Numbered from the stretch's first letter, positions 37,090 through 48,938 are shown. The stretch: DNA of 64,000 nt from Trichostrongylus colubriformis (GCA_963978905.1 OZ022258.1:54544591-54608590), one strand, 5' to 3'. The notes: generated from the sequence alone by a model not told the origin. Program-made: numbers and translations.

Positions 37090-37870
37090 CCAGTGAACCA
37101 GGCCTCCATCAATCTGCGATAGGGGTGGGCTAGAGGAGGGGTACGTTAGTACCAACTTCGTCTGGAAGTATAAAAGCACTGAACTGCACATCGGCTGGCC
37201 TTGTAAAGTCATTAGTGTAAGACAAATCGCATTCACCTGCCATCACGGTTCTGAATGGAACTATTAGGTTGTTCGGAAAGAAACGCGCGTTGAATTTGTC
37301 CATTTTTCTCTCCTACTATAGAGTTTCTCTTGAACAGTTTTATCTACTAGGAAGAGATTTTTTGTGCATCTTTTCATATATCTTTGTCTATGTCTACTCT
37401 GTTTTTTCAGAGGAAAAAAGTTTCAACGACTCGAAGCCGACTTCCATGTCCTTCGTCCTACAAGCTTTATTACCGTTTTTGAAACGCTGGGACTTTGCTC
37501 GACATTTTATACAGCCAGATCCATCCGCAAACATTGTTACGCACTGCGACAAATGTTTATCGCTTATCGCATTGAATCCTGCATTTTTTGAAAATTTTTC
37601 AAAATTTTGAAGAATTTTGAAAAAAATTTCGAATTTCGAAAAACTTTTTGATTTTTTCTTTGTTAAAAACAAAGTGGACAGAGGCAAAAATATTTCGAAA
37701 GATGCACAATAAAAATCTCTTTTCAGTAGGCAAAAGTGTTTTACAAAATCTTATACAGTAGGAGAGGAATAAATGGACATATTCAACGCGCATCTCTTTC
37801 CGAACAACCTAATAGAATGTGTGGCGCATCCCAACGAAGGATTGACTAGTTTTGGAAACTTGATCCTTCA
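37090..37870 (+). repeat. R1 dispersed repeat split by a mariner
   Basis: The left part (to 37,263) contains GTACCAACTTCGTCTGGAAG, ATAAAAGCACTGAACTGCAC and ATCACGGTTCTGAATGGAAC. The right part resumes after the mariner with GAATGTGTGGCGCATCCCAA and GAAGGATTGACTAG. Together they make one continuous R1 copy. Confidence 0.7.
37264..37812. mobile_element. Palindromic mariner-type element nested in an R1 repeat
   Basis: The ends TTAGGTTGTTCGGAAAGAAA and TCTTTCCGAACAACCTAA are inverted, with TA on both sides. The inversion extends inward imperfectly: TACTAGGAAGAGATTTTTTG on the left pairs with sequence near 37,710-37,735 on the right. No transposase motif is legible inside. The element interrupts an R1 repeat: R1 sequence stops at 37,262 (GAATGGAACTA) and resumes at 37,814 (AGAATGTGTGGCGCATCCCA). 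Confidence 0.82.
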
Positions 37871-38174
37871 GATTTATCTTTTTATCACTGTCATCCTCTT
37901 TGTAACATGATATCGCTCATAAGGGTGTGCCCTCTTACGATAGCATCTGCTATTCGTCAAAGTTAATTACTGATGATGTTATCTATGTAAGTGGGCGAAG
38001 TGGCAAGGACACTCTATAAAAGCTTCCCTAATAGCCATGCTCCAGAGAATATCTAAAGTACGATGAAATCTTGCAAATAACGTCTCCGATGTATCAACAC
38101 ATCCCACGCCATAATGTCATACATAGGGGCACGGACCACCCAGGAAACCCAAATGCTCATCGATAATTCGGGGG

Positions 38175-38484
38175 TTAAAGGCACATTTCGCACTAATCAG
38201 ATAGGCCGATTTGCCGGCGAGAACGGTAGATACTCGGGTAACTAGTCAGGCTGCACCTTTTTCGCATCACTACGGTGCGCTATCACGGCGCTACACCTGA
38301 TCGAACTCATTCTGCTCAATTGACCAAAAGAGGAACCCAAGTGGGTGGCGTCGCAGTGGGTAGCGCTGTGATAGTGCACCCTAGTGACGCGAAAAAGGTG
38401 CAGCCTGACTAGTTACCCAAGGATGTATGTACTAATCCAGGAAGGTAAATCGACCCATTCGATTATCGCGGAATGTGCATTTGA
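38175..38484. mobile_element. Palindromic TIR element related to the 13.2 kb one
   Basis: The arms GGGTAACTAGTCAGGCTGCA at 38,235 and its complement ending at 38,428 pair over about 60 bases with few mismatches (CACCTTTTTCGC follows on the left). The outer edges, TTAAAGGCACATTTCGC and GATTATCGCGGAATGTGCAT, match the terminal type of the 13.2 kb element (AAAGGCACA...CGCGATAA). No ORF is present. Confidence 0.75.
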
Positions 38485-38564
38485 GAAAGGAGCTGTTGCC
38501 CCTTTCTACTCTTAGGGTGCGGAAAGAAAATCAGTGCCCGTCCAGGTTAAACAAGTCTTCCATC

Positions 38565-38775
38565 CTTCCGGGGTAGGTGAATTGGTGCCAGACTTGTCTA
38601 GGAGGCCCAAGCACTGACTTGAACATCGGCTGAACCCTGTTAGTTAATCCGCGCCATTGTATGGACCAACTCGCATTTACCTTGCACCACGATTCTGAAT
38701 AGAACTAGAATATGTGGCGCACCCTAACAAGGGATTGATTGACACCCAAAAAGATTTCGCCGACTTCCTTAGACT
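38565..38775 (+). repeat. R1 dispersed repeat, full-looking copy
   Basis: Blocks in order: CCGGGGTAGGTGAATTGGTG, CCAGACTTGTCTAGGAGGCC, GACTTGAACATCGGCTGAAC, GCACCACGATTCTGAATAGA, AATATGTGGCGCACCCTAAC, AAGGGATTGATTGACACC. It serves as a reference copy for the family. Confidence 0.7.
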
Positions 38776-38779
38776 TTAT

Positions 38780-40370
38780 TGTAGCCTCAAGGTGGATATC
38801 GTGGAAAAGCCATCATCATATTTTCCGTTCATTCATATCGAAATATGGCGATTGTGAAATATGCATACTGATGTCAAAAAATTATTTTTGATCGTTTTTA
38901 TTCATATATTTATTTTAAACTGCAGTTTTCTTCCAGAATTTTAGCAATGCTTCTGGAGATTTAGATAGATCTCTGCCCATGTGGCCCGGATAAGAGTGCG
39001 TTAGTTGTTCTGGAATGCGATGAGGGTCAGCTTCCACCACTTATGCGGCACGAGTATAGTGATATTCTAAGTCCAATTCCCTAGTATTTGGACGTTGGCC
39101 CCAGTAGATGGGCCATGTTTGTTGCGCTGTGCTTCCGGGTTGCTCTAAATGACATCGTTTCATTGGTTTAACGGTGATTCTTCAAACTATCTTTATTTGC
39201 ATGTTTTTGTTTTTTCCATATCTTTGTTTGACCTCTACTCCAGATGAATAACGAATAATTATTTGCGGCGCTTTTCAAAAATTGCTAAGAAAAATAAACA
39301 ATCATATATGCCAGCATATCTGAATTTCCAATGTAAAGAGGTGAGGGGAGGGGAATATCAGCAAGACAACGCTGAAATGTGGCCGTTCTTTTGGATTAGA
39401 TTAAAAGTTGGTGTTCGATCGCTGTGCGGATTAGTTTTGTAAGCTAAGTTTTGTAGGCCGCACGCACGACATACTATCAATGATCGGCTTTTTCGCCTAC
39501 ATAATGCTGCGGCACATTAAGATGGCAAAAAAGGCAAAAACGACCATACTACGAAAAGGATTAATCCCTCCCGTTCCTTCGATATCTCCTTTAAGACTCT
39601 TTTTTGAATCCTGTGGCTCTCAGATGCGCATCCGACAAACACAATAACATGCGGAGATTATTTCATGTGAAGGTGGACCTTACAGACAACTCTGGAGTCG
39701 TTCGACGAGTCCACCAGGTAGAGTGATCTCAGATACCCCAGACGAGTTGATACCCACTATAATTTGTGGGATATGCATGTAATGACTGTGACCATAGCGA
39801 TTGAATAATCCTGCCCAGGTCAAAAGAAATAACGTGAACTCGAAAAAGTTAGAGAAACCAAAATTATTTTACGGCATTTATCATGACAAAGTACACAGGG
39901 GGTTGGTTGCTCTTTGAAAACGTCAACTTGAACGGCTTTGTCCAACCTGCCTCATTGATGGGCTTGAGACGGGTTAGTTCATTGTTTAGCATCCATCCAA
40001 ATATGTGTGCAAAATGAGGCTTGTTTTCCAATTATGACCCTTCACTGACCTCTACATATTTCCGACACACCTCTATTTCGAGTAATCTGCATCTGAAGCC
40101 TTCAGCCCTGCAGTACGACACTACGGTGCTTCGGAAATGTTATCAAAGCGACAACGATCATTGAATATCAATTTTGGAGGGAATGGCGCTTTTCGGCGGT
40201 GTTCTTAGAAAGCAAGGCCAAAAGTGGTGGAACAGAACGACAGACGAACCCCGATTCTTGTGCATGTATGTAATACTAAAATGAGTTCTGATGAAAATCC
40301 TATCAAATGCGTTTTGGAATTGAAATTGAGGTTTCATTAGACGAAGTGAATGGAATTTGATCAACGATCA
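38780..40370. other. Non-coding, no clear features
   Basis: No ORF above 70 codons and no recognisable repeat apart from the R1 edge at the left. Confidence 0.5.
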
Positions 40371-40374
40371 CATA

Positions 40375-40510
40375 GGTCAATCAAGTGTTTCATTGTTCCC
40401 TTCGCTGTATGCGGTCGATGAATCTCGAATGCTGCATTGCACCCCACCACCACAGTAATTTGGAATCGAAGTCGAATGCGTGGCGCATCCGAAGAAAGGA
40501 TTCTCCATGC
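40375..40510 (+). repeat. R1 dispersed repeat, diverged copy
   Basis: CCACCACCACAGTAATTTGG, AATCGAAGTCGAATGCGTGG and CGCATCCGAAGAAAGGATTC match the distal half of R1. Weaker relatives of the same half occur near 20,890, 31,590 and 36,135 (+), and near 21,790 and 55,125 (minus strand). Confidence 0.5.
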
Positions 40511-41075
40511 TTTATACCTGAGATGGTTCAAACGACAGTTTTATTATGTTGTATTGAAATTATTAATAGATATGGTAGTCGCCCAATCAAACGTTAATGG
40601 ATGTCCTAAAACGAATAATGACGGTTATTTCCCAAGAGATTCCAAATGTTAACTTGGTCATTCGCGATCAGTAGGCAGGAATCCCAGACATACCAGGAGA
40701 AAAGGCTAACTTCCCGTGTTTATTTTGCCTTTAGTAATATTATAAGCTATTATACGTTAGGACAAGTACTACGCATTCGAATGTCGCAGCGATTATGACA
40801 GTAGAATGAAGGATGTGTATCAGGGCTGTCGAACTAGGTCACCGCATCACCGCGGTATCGCGTCGTGAATTGCACTGCTCAGATGCCGTGCTGGTCCTGT
40901 TATGAGTTTGTCGCTCGCCAATGAGCCACCTGCTCGCGTGCCCTGGCCTAATTGGATAGCCTTGACAGCCACTCGGTAGTTTAGAAGAAATTCCTATCTT
41001 TTTTCATATATTTGCAAAGCCGGCTTTGACATATCTTCAGAAATGATTATAATATTTAGTAATTTACGCCATTGA

Positions 41076-41369
41076 CTACGTCGGAGAAAATCCGATGCCA
41101 TATTAGCTGCAAATAACTTATCACCATTGCTTACGGCTCATGATCGCGTGGTGAGCGAATTATCTCTTGCGGAAGAGCTTACACGCCCAATAAATTCGGT
41201 CATCGAACACTCATCGTATTCGCCTATGGTTCCTTTATCTGAAAAATCCTATAAGTTGCTTCAAGATGCGGTAAATGTTCTCAGGCTCAGCACATTTCGT
41301 ATGATTTTTGAACGATGCGCTCTTTTAATTTGCAAAAGTGACTCCTTTTGCATTCGGCCATCTGTCTGA
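41076..41369 (+). pseudogene. Exon-like open frame, unknown product
   Basis: An open frame of 97 codons reads LSPLLTAHDRVVSELSLAEE, then further protein-like sequence through LSEKSYKLLQDAVNVLR. A potential donor G/GTAAAT lies at about 41,271. There is no ATG at the start and no good acceptor close upstream. I do not recognise a family. Confidence 0.18.
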
Positions 41370-41399
41370 ACCATTATTGTTGGAAAATAAAGATACATC

Positions 41400-42755
41400 T
41401 CACAAGGAAGGCCCATGAGGTCATGGTGAGCTTTTTCAAAACGGTTTTTTGCATTTTATAGGGTCACATACATGAAGCAAAAAACCGGTCTCAAATTCGG
41501 CTAAACGGTTTTGGGGGGGGGGGGGGTCAAAAAATGAGTGACAAAAGTTACTTGGAAAGAAGCAATTTTGACCAGTTTGTTGCAGTGCTTTCCAGCTGTG
41601 ACCTTCAGAATATGCATATCAGAAGACTCCCTTCGGACCTACGCTAAAACCAATGCGAACTGAATCCAAAATGTGGAGTCACCTTTGGTAACCAGTAAAT
41701 GAGGCGTAGCAAACTCATAGCGGATGCTCAGGTCCCAACTTCCGCGGTGGTTGGATGGCTGAATGGATAAGGGGACGGACTGGCATTGGCACGGTGGAGG
41801 GGCTGTTTGTGGTTCGAGTCCCGTTGCCCTTTTCGCTTTTGCATTTTCTTGATTTTCTTTGTCCAGCACTAAACTATTTGCGCACATGCAAAATGACTGC
41901 AATTTTCGTTACTGGTGTACTAAAGTGACCCCATTTGCAAGCTTTCAGTGGTTGAAGTGTTTGGACTCTTCGGCGCCCGTAGCACGGTGCCAGGCGTTTT
42001 CCTGCGAAACTAGTGTGATATTCGTGCTCAGGGGACCCAATTAGCCCTAGATACAAAATATTGTCCAAATTGAGATTTTGACCTAAACTCGAGACAGTGA
42101 CATGGACATGAGCACATAGTCACTGCTCTACTTGTACTAACGAACAAATAGCAGCATTGCTTAAATTTAATGGAGCATGTGTAAAATCAACGAAATCCGA
42201 GTGAACTGCACCTAGTAACACCATGCGATGGCAAAAGATAGCAAATATTTCTTTATATCGGCTACCGACCTCCTTCCGTTGAGTGCACTTTACTATGGCA
42301 GTAGTAGTACTAGTGGTCGCCCAATTTTTCGAGTTTAGGTCCAAATCACGATTAGGCTGAAAACTCGTTACCTAGGGTAGTTCGATCCCCTGAGCATGAA
42401 TATCACACGCACTTTGCGGGAAAACGCCTAGTCCTCCTGTTATGAGCGTTGGCAGGTCCAAACCAATCATTCCCTCAGTACGCAAAAATACTGGAGATAG
42501 CGGTTCCCTGGCAGAATAAAAATTGATTCTACACAAATCTTGCACGTATGGTCTTACATGAGCACAAAAAAATGAAAATTAGAAAAATGCAAAAATTTGT
42601 CCTCAGTGGGGATCGAACCATCAACTATTTTCTGGGCCCCCCAAAACCATTTAGCCAAATGTGAGACCGGTTTTTTGCTTCGCGTATGTGACCCTATAAA
42701 ATGCAAAAAACCGTTTTGAAAAAGCTCACCATGACCTCATGGGCCTTCCGTGTCA
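41400..42755. mobile_element. 1.35 kb foldback element with tRNA-like segments in both arms
   Basis: The left terminus GGAAGGCCCATGAGGTCATG (41,406) is mirrored by CATGACCTCATGGGCCTTCC (ending 42,749). The inverted match continues through CAAAACGGTTTTTTGCATTT, the tRNA-like segments (TGGTTCGAGTCCC at about 41,808; TGGTTCGATCCCC on the minus strand at about 42,610), GTGTGATATTCGTGCTCAGG (about 42,014; inverted at about 42,390-42,412) and ACCTAAACTCGA (42,082; inverted at about 42,331). The left arm carries about 230 extra bases including a G16 run. No transposase is visible. It may be two inverted SINE copies or a foldback transposon. Confidence 0.75.
41740..41825 (+). repeat. tRNA-like segment in foldback left arm
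   Basis: GGCTGAATGGATAAGGGGAC (A-box-like) and GTGGTTCGAGTCCCG (B-box-like) lie 45 bases apart, the spacing of a long-variable-arm tRNA. The segment is repeated, inverted, in the right arm of the foldback. Confidence 0.5.
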
Positions 42756-42759
42756 GTGA

Positions 42760-45700
42760 CTAAAGGCGCTACATACCCGATCATTCTCCCAAGATCGAAA
42801 CCCTGCCCATGCAGACCAACTTTTATCTGCTGTAAGTGGTTTGAAACGTGAGCATAGTCAACTACACTAGAGGCACCTTTTGATTTACATGGGCTTTTTG
42901 AGGACGTGACATATGGTACAGTTAGTCGAATGAAAAGGTTTTTAAAGAGCAAGTTCATCAAAGGACGCTTTTCGCATAGGAACTGAAAAAGAATCCACTC
43001 CTTTCCAGAGAGCGCCACCCTGTGGAAAAAAGTCAGAATCCCAGCTAGCTGTGAATGAAAAACAGTGCCCACCACTCCGCTGCCAACTATGTGAGGTATG
43101 CCCATGCCCAACGAAAAAGGCGTTGAAAGGTACATCATGGCGTACCATTTTAGTAAAGCTCCAGTCGTACTGATTCTTATGGCCGAGTTGCTGTGGAGGG
43201 CGGAGCAATGTTCCTGTTAGCTTGATGAGCTGATCTCGCCTTCTGCATCACCCCTTCAGTGATGCGGAGGGCGTAAAAGCACGTGGATGCTATTCCTCAG
43301 TTTTTTGATCACTTCATTCCGTCCATTGCGTACAACAGTTCTACTATTGACATTTCTATTTTCATGCTTCACAATCCACCGTACACCCTTGACGTAAGTT
43401 TCAAAAAAATTATAAGCACCAGCAAAGGCCACGGCTTCTTCTGCCGAATAACTCATTGGAGCTCAGCTACATCAAATCGAAAATTGAATATGGAAAATTC
43501 CTGCTATAACACTCGAGTTCATTCGAGGCGCTCACCGATGAATCGTTGTTTTTGTGCCGCGTTTCGAACATTTAGCTCCGATAGTTCTCTGAGGGCCTCG
43601 TGAAATGAAGTTTCATTTGGTGAGCGATTGCAGGTCAACTAGCAAACTACGTCATTAACGTCACCATGCATACAAATAACAACTCACTACTCGCTTATTG
43701 TAGTGTTTACCGAATATAAACTTCCACTCAAAATAGGGACCTGTCCTTATGGGTACGTGGGAGTGTTTGCCTAGTGTCAAACTCCTTTCACTAGATTTCA
43801 GTGCCATGGAATATTACTATATAGCATCATCTGGGATTGATATGGAAGTGATTACATAAACTTATCATTTCAAAGACAGCGATAGAGTGTAATGTGGGTA
43901 ATGCAAACTTCTGATATGAATTACTCAGATGAAAGCTAATGATCTGCGAAGATCATATGGGGCGGAATCCACGATGAAAGGCGCCCCAACATGAGCTCTG
44001 GAAGAGGCTCCTTTTTTTTGACAGCTACCACTTGATTCATCATGGCCCACCCCTACTTTTGATTTTTCCCACTCCCTTTTATGATTGACAATTCAGTGGA
44101 GTCATAATTCTCAGGTTTTCAACCGATTTTATCCCTTCTTCTTCACATTCTTACTACTAAGCACATAGAATTTTATGTTCAGCAGAATTTCCATGTTTGG
44201 CCCGCACTACCCCTACCACCAGTTTTGAAGCTAAAGATGGACTACAAAATTTTCCACACGACCCGATGATTTTCAGTCTGTGATTTTTTTGAATTTCACA
44301 TTATTTTCGGAATATTGCAGTGAACTTTTACTTGAGGGAATAACATGCACGTGACAATACATCTCCTTCATGATTGTACAGTACACCTTCTGAATGTCTG
44401 TCCTAGAGATTCTGATGGCAGTCATACTATCTTCGCTCTTCTCTTACTGCTCATATACATATATATGATTATATATGGCGTACCGTGATAACTTCTCAGC
44501 ATAGGGAGGAGCTAGGATAATCTCAGAATTTTTTTGTTATTAAATAAGTAGCACGAAACCACATTCTACCAAAGCTATCTCTTCACCGTCAGTTTCGCGA
44601 ACGCTTCATTCGCTCTTTTCTGACAAGCCTGTTTATGGAACGCTTATCCAAGCGCAAGTCCACTGACGATTATTGTTTTTGACTTTGCACCCACTAACAA
44701 ACAATGCAGTACATAACAGCGACGGTTAACTACTACAATTATGCCTATATAATACAGCGTTACTCGTGAGCGATCAAAGATCCTGCCTTCTTCATTGCAC
44801 TTGTTTAAGCGTTCGCTGATGCCTTCGAAAACTCGGTAAATTTTTCCCATGCAAATTTTACCGTAAAATTCTTCTGTTTATATATTAATCTATAAGAAAC
44901 TGTGAACACCTTTCCGGACGAGTTTAGCGGCAGACTAGGCCTCAAGACGGTAATCGTTTTTCGTATGGTGTCGCAGCGCCATCATTGACCTGTAACTACG
45001 CTCACAATATGGCTACGAATGGGACAAATCCTTTTCTGGAGCTCTGACCTTGAAACGACGACATTCTGCTGTTGTAATATTACTGCTTGTTGAAAAAGGT
45101 TAATTACAGCCATCATGCTTAATGATTCCCCATTGCTAGGCAGATCCAACCATGGTTATAGGGTTTAAAATTGCGCTCTGCCCCCCACAGGATGTGTCAT
45201 TGTCTCTGAAATTGCTGATGTGACGTGATCGTAACCGGAGTGTAATCAGGAATGAAACCTGGACATGAGGTGAAACCGTATGTGGTTCGTTGTTCGTTTC
45301 TAACCTTGATAGATAATGTGCTTGCAAAGATAATCAGGAGAAATCACACAAAAATTGAGCTTGGGGATAAGTGACCCCTATCAAGGTAGTAGTAGGAGCA
45401 CGATAGGTAGGTCTACGCTCGAAATTCGAATGTAATGCACCGCGATGTATTAGAACTCCGCTTGGTGCAGCAGTAACGGAATTATGCGCTCCCGAACACT
45501 CTGCTGCTGAAGGAGTTGTCCAGATCTCTGAAAAAGTGGGATTTAGTAAGCACTAGATCTGATGAGACTGATGGACGTGTAAGGCCTTCAGCCCGTGACT
45601 TCTTCAATCTCCGGAAAACCGCCTATGAAAAATGCGATCCTGTATGGCTGCTCCAAAGAGTCGCGTAGAGCCCATTACCCAGTTATGGCAGATCAAAGCT

Positions 45701-46015
45701 ACTTCAAGCAGTCCACCACATTTGTCCCGGGAAGGCTGAAAATTTTACATATCCTCTGCAAGTAAGGAAGCTAAGGCGCCTTCTGCTGTTTTGATCAAAG
45801 CGCTTGATCAACTGCAAGTTTGGGCGACTCATTCTCATTTCTTCACTTCTCAACCCAGGGTTAAACTGTTCCATGAATGCTCTAGCTCCTCCCGTTGCAG
45901 AGCTCACATTTGTGGTTGCTTTCATTGCTGCTCAGCCAAACTATTTCTCATGAAATGAAATCTTGCAAAAACAATCTTTTTTTACTGTATTTTCGAATTG
46001 ATGGCGGAGGTGATG
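42760..46015. other. No supported gene
   Basis: ORFs of 88-133 codons overlap on both strands at 42.7-43.6 kb; none has a family motif or consistent splice phase with the downstream receptor. The rest is AT-rich with a TATATA tract at 44,455-44,480. Confidence 0.45.
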
Positions 46016-46019
46016 CAGT

Positions 46020-46310
46020 GACAGGTGGCGCGCATCCCACTCTCATGGTTCGAGGATCAAATCTCCCATCAATGCCCGCCCAGGCCAACCAAGCCTTTCT
46101 TCCCTCCGAGGACGGCAAATTGGTACCAGACTCGTCTGGGAGGATAAAAACACTGGATTGTACATCGGCTCGCCACCTCAAGTCATTGTATAGGTCACAT
46201 TCAACAGCCACCACGATTCTGGATGAACGAGAATGTGCGGCGCATCCCAAGAAGGGATTGATTAACGCCAAAAACTTTATTCTTTATCATTTTTATTTTG
46301 AAGTTGCCCC
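46020..46310 (+). repeat. R1 dispersed repeat, full-looking copy
   Basis: GGCAAATTGGTACCAGACTC, GTCTGGGAGGATAAAAACAC, TGTACATCGGCTCGCCACCT, GCCACCACGATTCTGGATGA, GAATGTGCGGCGCATCCCAA and GAAGGGATTGATTAACGCC align with the 38.6 kb copy throughout. Confidence 0.7.
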
Positions 46311-46379
46311 AATAGTCAAATGACTTTATAGGAATCTGAGAAAACCTTATGAAGAAAACACCTATTTAAGGGGCACAAT

Positions 46380-46460
46380 ATGATCGGAAGTAATGCGTTA
46401 TCAAATTTGGATTAATTTCGTGGACGCGTTGAATCGCGCAATACTTTCTACACAACCTAA
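46380..46460. mobile_element. Solitary mariner-type right end
   Basis: The sequence ATACTTTCTACACAACCTAA has the right-end signature AACCTAA but is followed by GA rather than TA, and has no matching left end nearby. It is probably a truncated copy. Confidence 0.35.
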
Positions 46461-46464
46461 GAGC

Positions 46465-48038
46465 TATTTGATTTTTTTCTGTTTGTGGGTTTTATCTTTA
46501 GCAATATTTCAGAAATTCCAGCTTCCTGGTTTGCCTACATAAATATCTGTAATGGTTCGCCTGTTTGCGTTTCATACCAATCTTGTTGCTATAATTAGAA
46601 ATTGCCTTGTAAAAGGCTAGGTGCAATTTCAATTCAGTCAACGTTTGACGAGAGAATAGAGAATCGTAAACCGATGAGACTGCACTTCTGCTATTTTTGC
46701 TTTCAGATATTTGCTGATTTTCCTCGCAGACCACAAAACAAAATGTAGAATATTCAAGGAGCACTGATGAGCACATTTATAGCGCTAGACGGTTTTTCTG
46801 GTGCAATTACGACCAGTTTGCTGGAAATTCTAAGAATTATTCGGCTTTTCTGAGATATACAAGTTCCTTTCCCTTCTACAGTTTCGATATTCATTAACAT
46901 ATGGAACTTAGGAGTCCTCCATTTGCAGGAATACAAACCCTGCATCCAACGAGTGATCCAGACATTATAAAGTTAATACGTGGATTTTCAATGATATTCA
47001 GTTCCATTGATACCACACCAAACAGATGAACGGCTTATCAATCCACTGATAAACATAAACTCTTCAAGCCGATTTGAATCTCTTCCTGGCCACGCCCTCT
47101 CGGAACGTGCGGTTCGGAGAACGTAGATTTGTTTGCTTCGGTACTGGGACATCTTCCGAGCTCTCCTTATTCAATAAGATGTCCCCTGATGAGATCATTC
47201 ATTACGCTTTGTTATTCACATGCTGTTGTTGACCATTGCGGTACTATATCTTAACTGTCTAGTACCAGTATCGTTCGGTACAGAACAGATGGCTCATGGC
47301 GAAAGGTGTAGGAAGTAAACAGTGTAAAGTGTGCCTGTTCCGCCTACAGACAAAACAACTTACTGGCTGATAAAGCTGTGAATCAGCTCATTAAGCCGTG
47401 ACATTCATGTCCGCCCTGGGAGCGTTGTCACTCTTTGATCTGCTTCCACCACTACTGCACGTAGCCAGGAAATCCCTCACCTCATGTCATCTCTTTGAAA
47501 TTCGATCTTCTTGAGTGGGTGTGTATCGTTACACTCTTATTTGTCGCGATACACGTTGTTTTACACGCGGCTCTCTTTCTAGTTCTTTGTTCACAGCTTT
47601 TCTTCAGGTGAGCGCACTCAGCGCCATTCATATGAACCGACGGTGAATTGCGGACGTGACGACAATGTGTGAGATGGGTGCAATTCCACTGACAGATGCT
47701 GAATGGTTAGCCGATGCTGTGTCTTCGTTACACAGCGCTTATGCTCATCTTCATCCCTATATGGCTGTGATTCTATGTGTAGCTGGTAGGTAGTTCCGGT
47801 TTTTCTCGACCTTTGGCTATAAACCTTCATTGCACCATTTTTTGTCAGTCCTGTACGACAAGGGTAACCTTTATTCGGTACCTGGAAAGGGGCAAGTGAT
47901 CTCAATAACATCACCCGGAGGCCTGCGGCGCCCTCGTAATAACAGCCAGAAACCTCCGGTTTCGATGAACTTCTCTGATCCCTCGCCGCACTATTTAGAA
48001 TTAGCCCTTTCAAGCTAGAGTAATCTTATTGAGGTATC
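46465..48038. other. No supported gene; searched for GPCR first exon
   Basis: I looked for an exon ending in phase 1 and encoding the first half of TM1. None was convincing. The 131-codon minus-strand ORF at 47,618-48,013 has no recognisable motif. Confidence 0.4.
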
Positions 48039-48040
48039 TA

Positions 48041-48938
48041 TTAGGTTGATTCATAATAAATCGGACAAATTGACCAATTTTAATCATTGTCGTACAACTT
48101 TTTTACGACAACAGGGATTCACTTGAAATCTACTCCATCTTTATCGATGACCTTCTGCCACGGTATAGGCAGATCATCGATGCCCTTGCTCCAGAAGGCC
48201 GGAAGCTGGAGCTCGAAGAAGTTGCCGAGTGCCGCCTTGACCTCGTCGCAGTTTTGAAGTCTTGGCCGTCCAGGTGGCGTTGGCTGTGGGAGAAAAGGTG
48301 GAAATCTGAAGGGGCCAGGTCTGGGGAGTACGGTGGGTATAGAAGTACGGTCCAACTGTACGACAGCAGCTCGGCCTTGGTCGATCTTGCGAAGTGCGGT
48401 CTGTGGAAGTAGACACGTTGTCGTGCTGGAAGTAGACATGTGACCGCCGCCGTAGCGAACTTTGGACATTGGCCTTCAATTCTCGTAATTGACGAACGCA
48501 GACGTCGGCGGATACTGTGGTACCTTCATCGAGCAGCTCCCAGTACTCTACGCCGTGTACGCTCCACCAACCGCGGTTTTCGCCTTCGATGGAATAGTCG
48601 CCTGACGCAAACTTCGAATGCTACAACTACAGTGTACTTCTGCCGGGGGCATGCTCCTTGTGAACTTCTATCAGACGTCTGCCGATATTCGCGGGTTCCT
48701 GGCCACATAGCGATATAAATAGTATGACGTTGCGGATGTGGTCTCTGGACCGCTTGAAATCGTGCGGCATTGTGGCGGAATGAATTTACTTTGGAGTGAT
48801 TATTTTGCGGTACTTTGAAGAGCTTTTCATACTCATTCCAACGGTACCTCGCGCGTCCATTTTCGTTAATTCGTTACTGAGTTATGATCTCTAGAAATCA
48901 TCACTACCATTTGTCCGATTTATTATGAATCAACCTAA
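48041..48938 (-). mobile_element. Internally deleted mariner with broken transposase
   Basis: The ends TTAGGTTGATTCATAATAAA and TTTATTATGAATCAACCTAA are a perfect inverted pair with TA flanks. Minus-strand coding remnants run in transposase order: an N-terminal helix-turn-helix part near 48,760-48,540 (RNVILFISLCGQEPANIGRR, then FASGDYSIEGE in another frame), YSPDLAPSDFHLF near 48,340-48,275, and a C-terminal FFELQLPAFWSKGIDDL in a further frame near 48,220-48,165. At 898 bp it is shorter than the usual 1.3 kb. Stops and frame changes make it a pseudogene. Confidence 0.9.

Noticed and set aside
43283..43394. Open frame ending in a good donor (GAC/GTAAGT), considered as the missing receptor N-terminal exon
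   Set aside because: It has no ATG, ends in phase 0 whereas the TM1 exon needs phase 1, and its sequence does not resemble a receptor N-terminus.
42737..43603. Overlapping 88-133 codon ORFs on both strands as a gene cluster
   Set aside because: Frames are mutually antisense, lack motifs and have no consistent exon structure.
47618..48013. 131-codon minus-strand ORF as a gene
   Set aside because: No family motif, no splice context, and composition consistent with chance in GC-richer DNA.
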